Source: Alentia gelatinosa (Eukaryota > Annelida > Polychaeta > Phyllodocida > Polynoidae). Taken from it: a stretch of 64,000 nt of DNA. Of this stretch, positions 42,707 through 53,054 are shown piece by piece. The notes under the pieces are model-generated. The model did not search any database and was not told the DNA's origin. It saw nothing but the letters and a program-made list of their open reading frames with translations. Position 1 is the stretch's first letter. Every line of letters starts with the position of its first letter. Location of the stretch: contig OX465583.1 of NCBI GenBank assembly GCA_950022655.1, positions 67,321,652 to 67,385,651 on the forward strand, in the 5' to 3' direction. The translations under genes and the position numbers were made by a program.

Positions 42707-42835
42707 CGCAGTTGAGTCTTTTCGGATGTTGATTGGCCAAAAAAAAAAAATAGGTAGTGTTTATAATATTCACAAGCACACGAGATGCTGCAATAAACTA
42801 AACTAAAAAGAAAAAAGCTACTAGTATATACACAA

Positions 42836-42890
42836 TATTACATTATTTCGATCTGAGAGGCCGTATTCCCCGCGTAGTTGATCCGAAGTG
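42836..42890 (+). mobile_element. Two-hairpin element, GGGTAATAA subfamily, truncated HP1
   Basis: tacattatttcgatctgaga then ggccgtattccccgcgta matches the first HP1 arm of 12688-13052, then ends at about 42890, where B5 begins. Confidence 0.7.
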
Positions 42891-42894
42891 CCTG

Positions 42895-43054
42895 GTTAGG
42901 GCTGATTGTCGCAGGGAAAATAACTTGTCTCAGGGAAATGAAACCCAACAATTCAGACGAGGAGATGGTGTTCCAGTTCACAATCTCAACAGGATTTGTC
43001 TCAGCCAAACACCATGTAAGGTACATGAATCCCATCATGTGAATCCCACTTTAG
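42895..43054 (-). mobile_element. B5: B-family fragment
   Basis: caacaggatttgtctcagcc, aaacaccatgtaaggtacat and gtgtgaatcccacttta match B2, as does the left part with cttgtctcagggaaatg. It may have inserted into, or replaced the rest of, the truncated two-hairpin element. Confidence 0.68.
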
Positions 43055-43850
43055 TGAGTAGTAACGGAGTAACGAGAACAGGCCTCGGCTCTCCAGTTGT
43101 TATTGAGTGAGCTCTACAGTTATTTGTAATTACTTACATATGTGTGGTATGTACATGTACATAAACATATGTGCTAGAATTTCGCATCGGACCACTCTCA
43201 TCCACCCAGCCCTTCCCGAAAAAAGCGGAATTTATACTTGTATGCCATCCATGTTGGCATACGCCTAATGGAGGCATGTTGCTGTCATCGCATGGGCACT
43301 TCAAAGTCAACATATCCCCACATGGGACTTTCTTTGGCCATGTTAAGGCTGGACTAAACATATATTATTATGCTCACAAATCAGAGGCTACAGATAATAA
43401 CGACGGCCACCCACGTGCTCCTTTCTACACCCTTGTCTCTGGGATAACCTCTGTCAGCGGGCTGCAAACGGTGTGGAGATGTCGCAGTGAAACTGTTGAC
43501 ATCTGTCCTAATTCACTTTGCTCGTTATTGACCCCAACGTACATGTATAGAACAAGGAGCAAATGGTATGTATTCATCATTGAGGAATGAGTGTGGAATT
43601 ATAAATGTATAACGATAAAAAGAGTTTGGGTTATATTCAGTCTATGGGTGTAGAGAGTCAAGGGAACCATGGTAGACATTGAAAGGCAGTAGAATTTCGT
43701 GAGAACAAAAAGCCAGAATACAGTTTCGGATCCCCGAAGGAGCCTGCATTGGCTACTGCTGGCCACCTAGTGACTGCTTCATGAAGAAACATTGGCTCTG
43801 TCCCCTATAGGCAGAGTATATGAGCATGCGGCCCACGCTCATATGATGCT
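43055..43850. other. Mostly unassigned; one M-family fragment
   Basis: The 139-codon plus frame at 43171-43590 has fairly even composition but no recognised domain. Its 3' end (43553-43590) lies inside M-family text, which continues to 43655 (aggagcaaatggtatgtatt, gttatattcagtctatgg). On that basis I treat it as non-coding or transposon-derived. Confidence 0.4.
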
Positions 43851-43858
43851 GGGTATAC

Positions 43859-44540
43859 ACCAGACCCCGACAGTCCCGACATTACCGACAGCCTCAACAG
43901 GGCGTCACCATATCTTAACGGCTATTTCTGAGTCTGCCTTAAGTCGTTAGGATTGCGAATCGTAGATCCACGTGGCTGTCGGGACCACACCGGGACCGCA
44001 CTGGCAAAAATGCCGTAGTTGGTCGGGACTGCCGTAATTCACCGCAATTCAACTTCAGTGAACGGGAAAATTTCCGTACAGGGCCGATTCCACCAACAGG
44101 ATGGATTTGCCGTGGTATATTTTGATATGTCTTGTAGTATCTTACTGTGTCGCAATGTGTCGTACCTCACTTGTCTCAAAACGTAGGCGAGTGGTGTCGG
44201 GTGTATATCTTAGTGCTCCACCACCGCGACACCTCAAGACACATCACGACAAATAGGCACCCGATGATTCAATCCTAGCCCGATCTAGCATGACAACCAA
44301 ATCGGGCCGAATCTTGCTACATCGTGTGTGTTAGTGGAATCGGCCATTAGTCTACCCAAAATCGTCGGGCCCGTGCTGTACGGCAAAAAAGCACGTCGAC
44401 CTACGGCAGCCTCAACTGGACGCGGTGAGCCTTAAGTGGACAGCCTTTTTTTTAGGCCGAGTGGAGAAAAACCATAACGATGTCATAAAGGTTCAACGTC
44501 GATTTGCGCAAGAATCACTGTCGGGACTGTCGGGGTGATG
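43859..44540 (+). mobile_element. N: long MITE interrupted by N'
   Basis: The left end caccagaccccgacagtcccgaca-type text is inverted at the right end as gtcgggactgtcggggtgat. Interior gccgta and gtcggg motifs occur in both orientations (aatgccgtagttggtcggga against the later acctacggcagcctcaac). The N' element at 44083-44345 splits it. Single copy in the window. Confidence 0.75.
44083..44345 (+). mobile_element. N'1: MITE with GGCCGATTCCACCAAC ends
   Basis: gccgattccaccaacaggat and the inverted gtgttagtggaatcggc are the ends. It has the same body as 54543-54795: ggtatattttgatatgtctt, ggtgtcgggtgtat, cacctcaagacacatcacga, atcgggc. TSD not resolved. Confidence 0.82.
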
Positions 44541-44553
44541 GTGTAAGCATTAA

Positions 44554-45027
44554 GACCTGAACCCACTGTGCGATTCTTATACCACCCAGTACCACCCCCC
44601 GTGGAGGGTACATTTTCTCGGCGACAAATTGTACCTCGGAGGGACCCCGAATCGCATGCGATAAATTTCAAACATGTCTGAAATTTTCCCTGCGATTTTG
44701 TTCCTACACGCCTGTACCCCCCCCCCCCCCCCCCCCCCCCCATGGAGAGGGTCGCTGGCCCCCTGTCCCAAAATCGCAGGGTAACCCTCACCAACGAGGA
44801 AAATTGGTTTTTCTGCGATTCCGGACCCCAGTGGGTCGATGGTCCAATCAGGTCTCCGGATTTGATCACGCGGTGTCAACAAAAACACTGCCACGTGCCT
44901 ACCACTGTAGGCTTGCGATTCTTGTCCGCCCCCCACTAAGTACACCCCACTGTGGAGGTCGACGACCCGTGCGATAAACTGTCCCTCCCCAAATCGCAGG
45001 AGATATATCGCACAGTGGGTTTCGCCC
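44554..45027 (+). mobile_element. E2: E-like MITE with possible TTAA target site
   Basis: gacctgaacccactgtgcga is mirrored by tcgcacagtgggtttcgccc. TTAA flanks both ends (44550-44553 and 45028-45031), the target expected of piggyBac-type elements, though a TTA/TAA duplication of the Harbinger type cannot be excluded. Interior tgcgattc motifs occur in both orientations. It contains the longest homopolymer seen here, C25 at 44717-44741, which breaks the 128-codon minus frame. Confidence 0.7.
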
Positions 45028-45299
45028 TTAAGCTATACTCGTACTTACAATCATCAACCCTGACCAAGCCTGTGCATGGAGAATGGACACTCTCTGGCCA
45101 CCTGGTGGTAAGGTCAGAAACTGGGTCGCTATGGTATTCTTGGGTGAAATAGGGTAGAATCAGATGGTGTGGGGATGTTGTGAAGATGTTAATCTAGACA
45201 GTGTATATTTCTGGGCTGTTGCTAGATTGGCTACCCACCCCTCTCTGCGCTGAACTACGACTTGGGGGTTTGTATGGTTAAACCCTGGTCGTGTCCAAG

Positions 45300-46020
45300 A
45301 ATTCTCACTCTCAGACCAAGTTGTCTTTTTTTCATACCAGGTTCTGAGAGCAGAAATGCTCTTCAGGAAATATTCACAGCTCACCAAATTGAAAATGAAG
45401 TTATCTTTAAGGTCATTTTATTCAAAATACACACAAAAGGAAATAAGAATACAGTATATGGAATTGGCTTCAAGAGAGGGAAATATTTCACTCTCCAAGC
45501 ATATGTAACATGAAACATTTGCTGGTAGAGAAATATAAACATACAGGAACTGGGTGAAGGTGGCCACTGATTTAAAGACAACTGCGGGTAGGTATCGCAC
45601 TGCCCCCTGTGTAACACTGGTGCTGCCATCTGGTTTCATAAAAATATAGCAGTTTCCCATTGACACCAATAGATATGCACTTACCTTCTTCAGGTGGCCT
45701 TCCCATAGAAATTAGCATGGTGACATAGTATCTTTTTTAGCATTTCTTATTTGTGCATGCTCTCAACTATCATAATCCAGAACTATTTAAAGATAGCAAT
45801 AGAATATCAGTGTCATTTAGCAACAAAGTCATAATATTGCAGTTTCCCATAGACACCAATAGTTAAGAACTTACATTTTCTATTTGCTGATATATGGAAC
45901 TTATATTACCCAGAGTTATTTGCAAAAATCGATAGAATTTAGAAATCGCCCAACTACCAGCATTTGTCTTTTATCCAACAAGAGTTAATGTAGTGTAGCT
46001 CTGGCGCCCAGTGTAGGTTG
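45300..46020 (+). mobile_element. L2r: long L-family repeat copy
   Basis: Opens with accaagttgtctttttttc, then gagagcagaaatgctcttca, gctcaccaaattgaaaatga and aaaggaaataagaatacag, all of which recur in 48985-49285. Its second half matches 39396-39640. Within it, the segment ccattgacaccaatagatat ... tagcatggtgacat (45658-45726) is a partial repeat of the segment at 45846 onward. It ends tagctctggcgcccagtgtag. No coding capacity; may be an LTR or a large non-autonomous element. Confidence 0.7.
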
Positions 46021-46205
46021 TTGCCCGCCTAAAACAAGATAATCCAGCTTTAACGAGCGGCTAAATCAGGGTTGAGGTTCGGCACGCTCACATACCAGCG
46101 GCCTGTGGAGGCTGTAAGGTCGACTGGCCTCAGTCCCTGTACCCTACCCCTCCCCGCCTCCCGCCACCGGCACCGCTCCACCCGACCGCCTGCCTTAAAC
46201 CTATA

Positions 46206-46652
46206 AAGGGGGGCGTCCACCAACCACGACAAGGCTACGACAATGGCTTTCCGACAAGGTCCACGACAGGCCTACGATTGGAAAGCGTGTCGTAGCCTTG
46301 ACGTGGTTGGTGGACCCTAGTTCCCGACAAGAGTCTACGACAAGTCCACGACAGGCTGCGACTGGAAGCTTGTCAGGGGCCTGTCGGGGGCCTTCCAACA
46401 AGGTTATAATAATATCGAACATGTTCGATTTTTGCTACGACTGGACCTTTGTCGTGGAGTGTTGTGGTTTCCTCGATATCACTGTCGTAGTGTGTCGGAA
46501 CCATGGGCGCCAACTAGCAACGTCTACGACACACCCCGACACCGCTGTCCCGACACTGCTCTTCTCACGACAAGGCTGCGACAAGGCGCCGATAGGAACT
46601 TTCTTGTCTGCTCTTGTCATAGCCTTGTCGTAGTTGGTGGACGCCCCCCTTT
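46206..46652 (-). mobile_element. C2: PIF/Harbinger-like MITE rich in CGACAAGGC
   Basis: ggggggcgtccaccaaccac and the inverted gtagttggtggacgcccccc are the ends. The interior is full of CGACAAGG/GTCGTAGC motifs and has the palindrome cgaacatgttcga at about 46414. Compared with C1 the motif order differs and the end base pattern is GGGGGGCG rather than GGGGGTGCG. TSD not clear (taaa / ttta). Confidence 0.85.
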
Positions 46653-47230
46653 AGACATCGACATTTGTTCCCGATTCATCCCGACTATCGGGTCGGTGAG
46701 AGTCGGGAATAAAATGTCGATGTCTTATACCTATAAGACATCAACATGTAGACTCTCCCCGACGACACCTCCTACCTTTATAACCTCGTAAAACAACCCG
46801 ATTGAGATCATAGAGAGCGACTGGGAGCCTGGCCCGACTGGGCCCCGGGCCGGGTGATAGGTCTATATAGAAAATAATGCAAAGTTAGATAACTTCTATC
46901 CCATTCAAGATATCATAGAACGGGTTCCAGGTCTTTAAGTGCCTCTGTTTCACCTACAAATCGATATAAGAAACTTCTAAATCGGACTGGGGGACAGGTA
47001 GCATCGCTATTCAAACGACCAACTCAGAATCTTAAAGTCGGTGAGAGTCGGTCTCTTCTGACATGGTAGTAATGCCCGACGCGTCGGGAAAAGCAATAAA
47101 ATCGGATCGGCGAAGTGCGTACATCGACCAAATTGACGCAGATTGTCACAGACCCGACGGATCCGTCGGGCAAAGGTTGAATCGGGCACAGCCGTCGGGT
47201 CGATGTCTTCCCCACCTTCTGAGTGATACA
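46653..47230. repeat. Unassigned, rich in ccgac/gtcgg motifs
   Basis: Words such as cgactatcgggtcggtgag and gtcgggaata recur in both orientations (46670-46720, 47030-47210), including gacccgacggatccgtcggg (47152-47171), a near-perfect palindrome. Probably an old palindromic element; the ends are not defined. Confidence 0.4.
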
Positions 47231-47232
47231 GG

Positions 47233-47336
47233 TTTGATTCATGGGCCAGTCAGAGAAGGACCCATACTGTAATGAATTGTATTCCGATTTTCTTCATTAA
47301 TGAATCTTCACAATCAAAGACTTGAGCAAGTCCAGC
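47233..47336 (-). mobile_element. F6: F-family end fragment
   Basis: gattcatgggccagtcagag then aagga, and caatcaaagacttgagcaag, match the last roughly 100 bases of F1 and F4. The rest of the element is missing. Confidence 0.7.
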
Positions 47337-47870
47337 TGTAAGGCGGAGGTCGAAGGTTGACAGACTGGACAAAGAGGAAGACCCCACACACAATACAACG
47401 ATAATAGGCCATTATAGGGTCGGCTTCTGCCTTTTCACGTCCTCAACAATAACTTTCCCACCTTCCCGCCAGGAGGGGTGAGGACGGCCACCTGGCGGCT
47501 CGGAGAGGTACCACCTGTGAAGTACACTTGTTCCCGCACGTTGTGCGCTGTTTTATAGGTGCCATCATGGTCCATTATGAGACGCCGACCGGGGAACAGT
47601 GAAGCTCTAAGAAAAGTGCTGGGAGCGACACTTCTTTGTCAGTGGGACGTTAGTGTCAGTGTTTGTTCCCTTTACACAGTGATTTCCGTTATAACAAGCG
47701 AAACTCTTGAGCGAACTTCTTGACAATTTGCATACATTCTCCTAGTTATGGTTCACAACCCTAATTCGTCGAGTCAGCCTGGAAGTAGGTGGCGCTACGA
47801 ACCCCGCTTTTGACAGTGGAACGGCCATATTGGAGAAGCAACAACACAATGCTAGGCCTATGGGGACGTT
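47337..47870. other. No recognisable feature
   Basis: Unassigned; moderately GC-rich up to 47560. Confidence 0.35.
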
Positions 47871-47874
47871 CAAA

Positions 47875-47992
47875 CGTTCATTTACAATATTTTCTAATAG
47901 TCGGCGATTATGCCCTCCCACCCGCTGTGCGACTGCGGTTTCCCGGCGATTATGCCCAGGAGCAGAAATCGTCTAGTGGGAATGGGCCTTAA
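47875..47992 (-). mobile_element. E3: E-family right half
   Basis: agtcggcgattatgccctcc, cacccgctgtgcgactgcgg, tttcccggcgattatgccc and the end ctagtgggaatgggcc, followed by TTAA. The left half is missing. Confidence 0.72.
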
Positions 47993-48059
47993 CCTCCATG
48001 CATACAACATGAGGTGATGAGGTAAGAGGAACAAGCCATATGAGGAATAGTCTTTGATA

Positions 48060-48335
48060 CTATCAAGAAACGTCACGAAATTGTATATGTTTGTTTAAAT
48101 AGTGTAAGTTGTCTTCATGATATCACGAAGCAGATCTGAGTGATATCTATCTGTAGCAGAAAAAAATGAACGTCATATAAACAATTATATGAGTTTGAGT
48201 GACGTTTAGATTTGTTTTTAATTGTAATTGTCCCCCGGGGCATATAATGCTTTTTTATATCATAACCGTGGCATAGAGTCACACCATGTTAAGTCTACGG
48301 AGATTTATATGAGGGCTAGAATAAACTCATGTATT
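48060..48335 (+). mobile_element. Two-hairpin element, TGAGTGATATC subfamily (copy 1)
   Basis: The HP1 apex cacgaagcagatctgagtg (48124-48142) lies between gatat and atatc. Later come aacgtcatataaacaattat and tgagtgacgtttagat. HP2 has atataatgc/gcatagagtc and gttaagtctacggagattta, closing gagggctagaataa. The TTATCCTACCC left arm is degraded here but intact in the sister copy at 55965-56325. Confidence 0.82.
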
Positions 48336-48639
48336 TCACCAAAGAATATAGGCAATTAATCTAATCTCAGATTAATAAGACGTGGCTATGGCACCTCTTA
48401 ATTACTAAGCTAGAATAAGTATATTAATCCCGATAATGCTAGCCTTGATTATAAAACCTAGCCATCAATAAAGGTAAAGGAGATGAGAAATGCTGGAAGG
48501 AAAGAATGGCAGAAATCCAGATGGCTTTAACTTCAGAGTTGTAATCCTATTAACAACCAACCGTGTAAAAGCCCTGAGGCCGGTAAGAAGGTGAGAGGGT
48601 GAGAGGGTGACCCCACTCTGGTGACCTTACCTGTGGTTA

Positions 48640-48965
48640 ACCCATTGGCGCTGGGTGATGTCTTAAGGCATCACCAACCATGGCCGGGTACTGCCTCAGG
48701 ACTTCACCGAGTGTGGCCGGATGATGCCTTAAGGCATCATTTTCTATGACTTACAAAATCATAGTTTATGTGTAGTAACTTTGTAAGTAATGGATCAATA
48801 ATGATGAATTTTTCACAGAATGTTGGTATGGCATTACACTTACGATTTTTAAAATAATATTAAAGATGACATGTTATGTCACGTGATCAATCATTAATTG
48901 AAATAATCATAATTTGCGTGAAAAGACCCGTCCCCTGACGGTATATTTTAACATCCTACCCGGTA
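48640..48965 (+). mobile_element. Q1: dispersed element with TGATGCCTTAAGGCATCA palindromes
   Basis: Contains atgatgccttaaggcatcat (48721-48740), a perfect 20-base palindrome, and a near copy at about 48656-48675. It then has aatattttaaa-like text and gacccgtcccctgacggtat. It shares ggatgatgcctt, tcacgtgatcaat-like and ccgtcccct phrases with 55658-55898. Relation to the adjacent L3r unclear. Confidence 0.6.
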
Positions 48966-48984
48966 TACCTCTGTGTTCGTCACA

Positions 48985-49285
48985 AGCCAAGTTGTTTTTA
49001 TTCTATGTAGACTCTAAAAGCAGAAATACTCAATAGGTAGAATTCATAGCTCAACAAATTGATTATGGAATCTAGCTTCATGGTGGTTCTATTTCATAAA
49101 TAGACATAAAAGGAAATAACAAAATGGTAAATTGGCTTCGAGGCTATGACTAAACACAGTCTTCAAGCAGTACGAACAATCGGGTAGGAGAGTAACAAAT
49201 AAGCCCCGCTACTGGGTCAAGGAGGCCGCTTATTTAACCCGACTAGGGATAATTTCATGTAGCTCTGGTTGCCAGTGTAGGCATG
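48985..49285 (+). mobile_element. L3r: L-family repeat, short copy
   Basis: ccaagttgtttttattc, tctaaaagcagaaatactca, gctcaacaaattgattatgg, aaaggaaataacaaaatggt, gaacNatcgggtagg and the end tagctctggttgccagtgta align with L2r, with the middle of L2r missing. Confidence 0.7.
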
Positions 49286-49496
49286 AAAGGGTTAAGGGTG
49301 GACGGGGCGGAGTGGCCAGGTGGTGGGAACCTTACCACAGGTATGTGAGTAGTGGTGGGGGAAGGTGACATACTCAGCCCCTCCTGACCACAAAACACGA
49401 CCGCAGAGTAACGGGAGCTGGACACGAGTGGGGCTGTGTCAACTCAGCGGGTCAGAACAACGTACAGACCGAGCATACTGTTCGCCTGCACGGGGT

Positions 49497-49737
49497 TACC
49501 CTTACACGAGGTGTACCCTTACAGGGGGTGCACCCTTACAGGGGGTGCTCCCTTACAGGGGGTGGTCCTTATACGGAGTGCATCCTTTAGATTGGGTGGT
49601 ACCCTTACACGGGGTGCTCCCTTACTTGGGATGTACCCTTACACGGGGGTCCCCTTGTACTGGGTGGCTCTCTTACACAGGGTGGTGCCCTTACACAGGG
49701 TAGTTCCCTTACACGGGGTGTATCCTTACACGGGGTG
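49497..49737. repeat. 17-bp minisatellite, about 14 units
   Basis: The unit cccttacacggggtgnn is repeated about 14 times with 1-2-base length changes and many substitutions (acagggggtg, acttgggatg, atacggagtg). With a 17-bp period every frame is sampled and all lack stops, giving 100-112 codon frames in two phases; these are not genes. Confidence 0.92.
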
Positions 49738-49739
49738 AA

Positions 49740-50060
49740 ATCATTATCTAAAGGCTGGATTCCATATAGCCGCTTTCACTCCCAATATGGTCCAGATGAA
49801 CTCCAGTTTTGGTGCTGATTCACACTACCCTATTCCACTGGGTGGCCCTCTCACATCGGATTTTCATCCCATGAAATACATCCCTTCGCCTCCGACGTCG
49901 GGATATATATCTTATGGTACAAAACACCTCAAACGGCCGTCCCTACATGCTCAGTAACCACGTTTTCTCTTATTACCGTTAGCTCGTAAGTAATATATTA
50001 TGATAATATAGACACTGCCTTTTAGATATACTAATCTTATACTTATCTCATATAAACATG
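49740..50060. other. No recognisable feature
   Basis: Unassigned sequence between the minisatellite and D2. Confidence 0.35.
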
Positions 50061-50063
50061 TAA

Positions 50064-50344
50064 GGCCCAGCGTCCACCTACTATGATAGAAATTTAGACC
50101 TACCGATATGGCACCAATACAAAAAGCATATATCGGAGACATATCGAGGAGGTGCAAAATCGTAGGCATATGTCTAGACCTGCCAATCCACCACGCATTG
50201 TATGGGGTTTTTATCGGTGTCTAATCACAAAAACGTGGTCAACTGTCCCCATATTAGGTGACCTTCCAACGCGATTTTGATTTTGATCGGGAGGTGCATC
50301 GTAGACCATATCGGAGCCATATCGTAGTAGGTGGACGGCGGGCC
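50064..50344 (-). mobile_element. D2: PIF/Harbinger-like MITE
   Basis: ggcccagcgtccacctacta and the inverted tagtaggtggacggcgggcc are the ends, with TAA on both sides (50061-50063 and 50345-50347). Inverted relative to D1, with the same internal accgatatggcaccaataca. Best-preserved copy of the family. Confidence 0.9.
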
Positions 50345-50347
50345 TAA

Positions 50348-51030
50348 TGAGTCTGGGAATGGCTTGCCTTTATTTTAGGTGCCTGATGCTGACAGACTGA
50401 GATGTTTTTCCCTCATTAGACCCCTGATTACATACACGCCGGTAATCTGAGCTGATCTCCCGTGTAAATACACGCACTCTACGGCCGCGTCAATCCTCAA
50501 GTCCTCAGTGTTTGCTGAGGATAAGAGCCCTGAGACAGGATGGTGAAAGAAAACAAACCCAGCCTTCCCAAAACTGATATGTGTGAAGGACGTTTATACT
50601 ACACCGACGGTAGGTCTCAGGCAAGTCTACACTCCACTACTGGGACACTATCCATGCGAGGTTGAAAGATTAGATTATACAAGTGTTGCCGTTCAACGCC
50701 ACCTAAAGGTGCGATGGTTAGTTAGGCCGTCGCTCGGACAAACACGCCCAATTCTGGCCTCATACCTATAGAGACACACAGCAATCACACCTAGAGTGGG
50801 ACCGATGGGTGTGATTGCAGGAGTGTTGTTTTTTGACAGATTGAATTGCTGGAACAAACTAAGGTATTGTATCAATGAGTCTGGGCTGTCTAAACTTTAT
50901 AGTTGATAATTATCTTGGTTTTCACTTGGAAAGAGATGAGCAAATTATACCTAGCCCTGTCAATATATCATTTTATATCCAGTCTCAGTGTACCTGTGTT
51001 ATCTAGGCATATCTAAAGTATCATTTAGGT
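50348..51030. other. No recognisable feature
   Basis: Unassigned. A short inverted pair, gcaatcacacctagagtggg / tgggtgtgattgc, lies at 50780-50818. Confidence 0.35.
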
Positions 51031-51034
51031 GAAT

Positions 51035-51207
51035 AGCGAGAATACTGTGTGCCAGTGGATTCTCAAGGCTCTAAGCCTAGTTCCTTAAGAATTCTTTTCC
51101 CATAGAGCGTAGTGAGAACAGGTAGTTATCCGATTCCTTACCTTGGTTAAGTATGAAGTAGAATTAAGGTTCTTAGAGAGTGTGAGATCTTATGAGAGGG
51201 GTGGTGT
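51035..51207 (+). mobile_element. G3: G-family MITE, right portion
   Basis: ccagtggattctcaaggctc, catagagcgtagtgagaaca and the end gagagtgtgagatcttatga then gaggggtggtg. The left end is missing; it starts within tactgtgtgcc. Confidence 0.75.
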
Positions 51208-51420
51208 TTTAACATATTGTTTACATCCATCTTTTCATTAATATCCATAAGGGTCCTTTCACCAATCCTTTCTTGCAGATGGCCCGGCGGTTGGTACACG
51301 GCGCTAAGTGACCATCGCCTCGCGATCTCAGTGGCGGTAAATCAGGCCGCTCAACTCCCACGCCCAGTCTCGAGTGTTTGGTTATTCCCAGCTATTTCTA
51401 GACTCCCCATCCTCACCAGC

Positions 51421-52165
51421 TGAGGGCTGGCAGTGTCAGACACTCTCCCTCCATATCTTTCATAGCACTACCGCTTGTTTATCTCTGCCTCAATCCAACC
51501 CACTTTACATGTTTTAGGTTTTTATAAAGAATGGAACACAGTTTCAGATACCATTCGATCGTTTTAATCAATGTTGTTCTTGAGGAGTTCCGCAAACTTT
51601 TGTATTTTATGAAATGGTCACTGGGAGGGGGTTTGGTGACCTGAGTCTGCTATGATTGAGCACTCTCCCACCTGATCTTTCACGGCACTAGCGCTTACTA
51701 ACCCAATAATGGTTCCCCAGGTATCCGCAAAGGACAGGGGGAACCAGACAATATTTCAGATTCAAAACAAGGCAACTGTCAAAAGTTACGAAATTTGTTT
51801 CTTTTTCAGCTTTAAGCCACTTTGTGATGTGAATCCACAGCTGATTATACTACCCCTTCAAGTGAGCACAAAGTGTTGACAAAACAAAATCCAATAAGAC
51901 ATTAGGTGTCTTCCACTGAAGAAAGTAATCCCAGAGACTGTGTCTGGTTTGAAATAACAAACAATAGAAATGAGTGTATAACATTTACCATATAAATATG
52001 TGCATCTCCAGGTACAAGTAGACCACCCAAAAAATCCCCAAAGCACTAAGAATTTTTAGATATTTGACAACCGGGGGATGGGACAGATTTTATCCCAAAC
52101 AGGCAGAGATACAAGCGGCCGCAGGAAATAGAGGGCAGGATCTCTGCTAGGAGAGAGGGTGGCAG
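51421..52165 (+). mobile_element. Y1: about 700-bp dispersed repeat
   Basis: From ctctgcctcaatccaaccca through aaaacaaggcaactgtcaaa, atgtgaatccacagctgatt, aaagtaatcccagagactgt and tacaagcggccgcaggaaat to gcaggatctctgctaggaga. All these phrases recur inverted and in the same order in 63295-64000. Y1 has an extra roughly 150-bp segment around 51500-51690 that includes a second gcactagcgcttactaaccc version of the first line. No protein-level signal survives in both copies, so a decayed long element is likely. Confidence 0.78.
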
Positions 52166-52169
52166 GGTC

Positions 52170-52800
52170 GGGGAAGGGGTGGAAGCTCAGGGGTAAACAC
52201 AGTTCCCTCTGTAAAAGGGGTGAACTGATGCAATCAAAGAGGACACAAGGTCACCTTTCCCAACGTCTGTTTAGGGGAAAGTTGCATCATTGCCCCCTGA
52301 AGGGGAAACCAATTAAGGAAGCTCCAAACTGAGGTATTAAGGTGTTAATCTGCTAGGAGAGTGGAGCTGGTGGCTCATCTGAATAGGGGGCCATTATCCT
52401 TTCATCGGGCAGATAGACGTTTGTCCGCCGGGCGCTTAATGAACCTATAAGTCATACCTGACACTCTCCAAACACATCAGGGCTGTATGTACACATACAG
52501 ACAGACACAAGGACTCGGCGTACACTCTGACAATCGTGACCTTTATCCTCCTGACATTGTCGTAGTGTGTACGGACCGGACCGAACCAGGAAAATGCATT
52601 TAGCGATGTATGCAGTGGTCTTGTCATCGTTATCAATTTAGCGATCGATTTGGACGACAATAAAAGATATCGTTAACTGGATTTTGAAGGGTTGTGGGTT
52701 GACCAACGATTTGCCATCTCCTAGTGATTTATTGATTGTTATTGGGATTTTCCTCTCAGTGATATTCTCCTAAATAGTCAATTTGTAGATACAACACCAT
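52170..52800. other. No recognisable feature
   Basis: Unassigned; gctaggagagtggagctgg at 52351 echoes the end of Y1, so a partial Y duplication is possible. Confidence 0.35.
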
Positions 52801-52817
52801 GGAGATCCGCTATTTTA

Positions 52818-53035
52818 TCATCCACCTAATACAAAGTGTCCGTAGAAAACACACAGGGAGGATATATCTCCACACCCGCAGCATACAGACATCTCCACCG
52901 AATACAAAGTGTCCATCGAAAACACATAGGGAGTGTGTATCATCATACCCAGAGCATACAGATATATCCACCTAATACAAGGTGTCCCTAGAAAACACAG
53001 GGTGTGTGTATCACCATACCCGGAGCATGCAAATA
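52818..53035 (+). repeat. Tandem repeat of about 73-bp units, 3 copies
   Basis: Units start atccacctaatacaaagtgt, accgaatacaaagtgtccat and atccacctaatacaaggtgt. Each runs through gaaaacacaNagggag and cacNccc-gagcatacagatat. Moderately diverged. Confidence 0.88.
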
Positions 53036-53054
53036 TATGAAATGATAGTTCATA

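Noticed and set aside
43171..43590. A 139-codon gene
   Set aside because: Even composition but no recognised domain, no splice context, and its 3' end lies in an M-family repeat also found at 35.4 kb.
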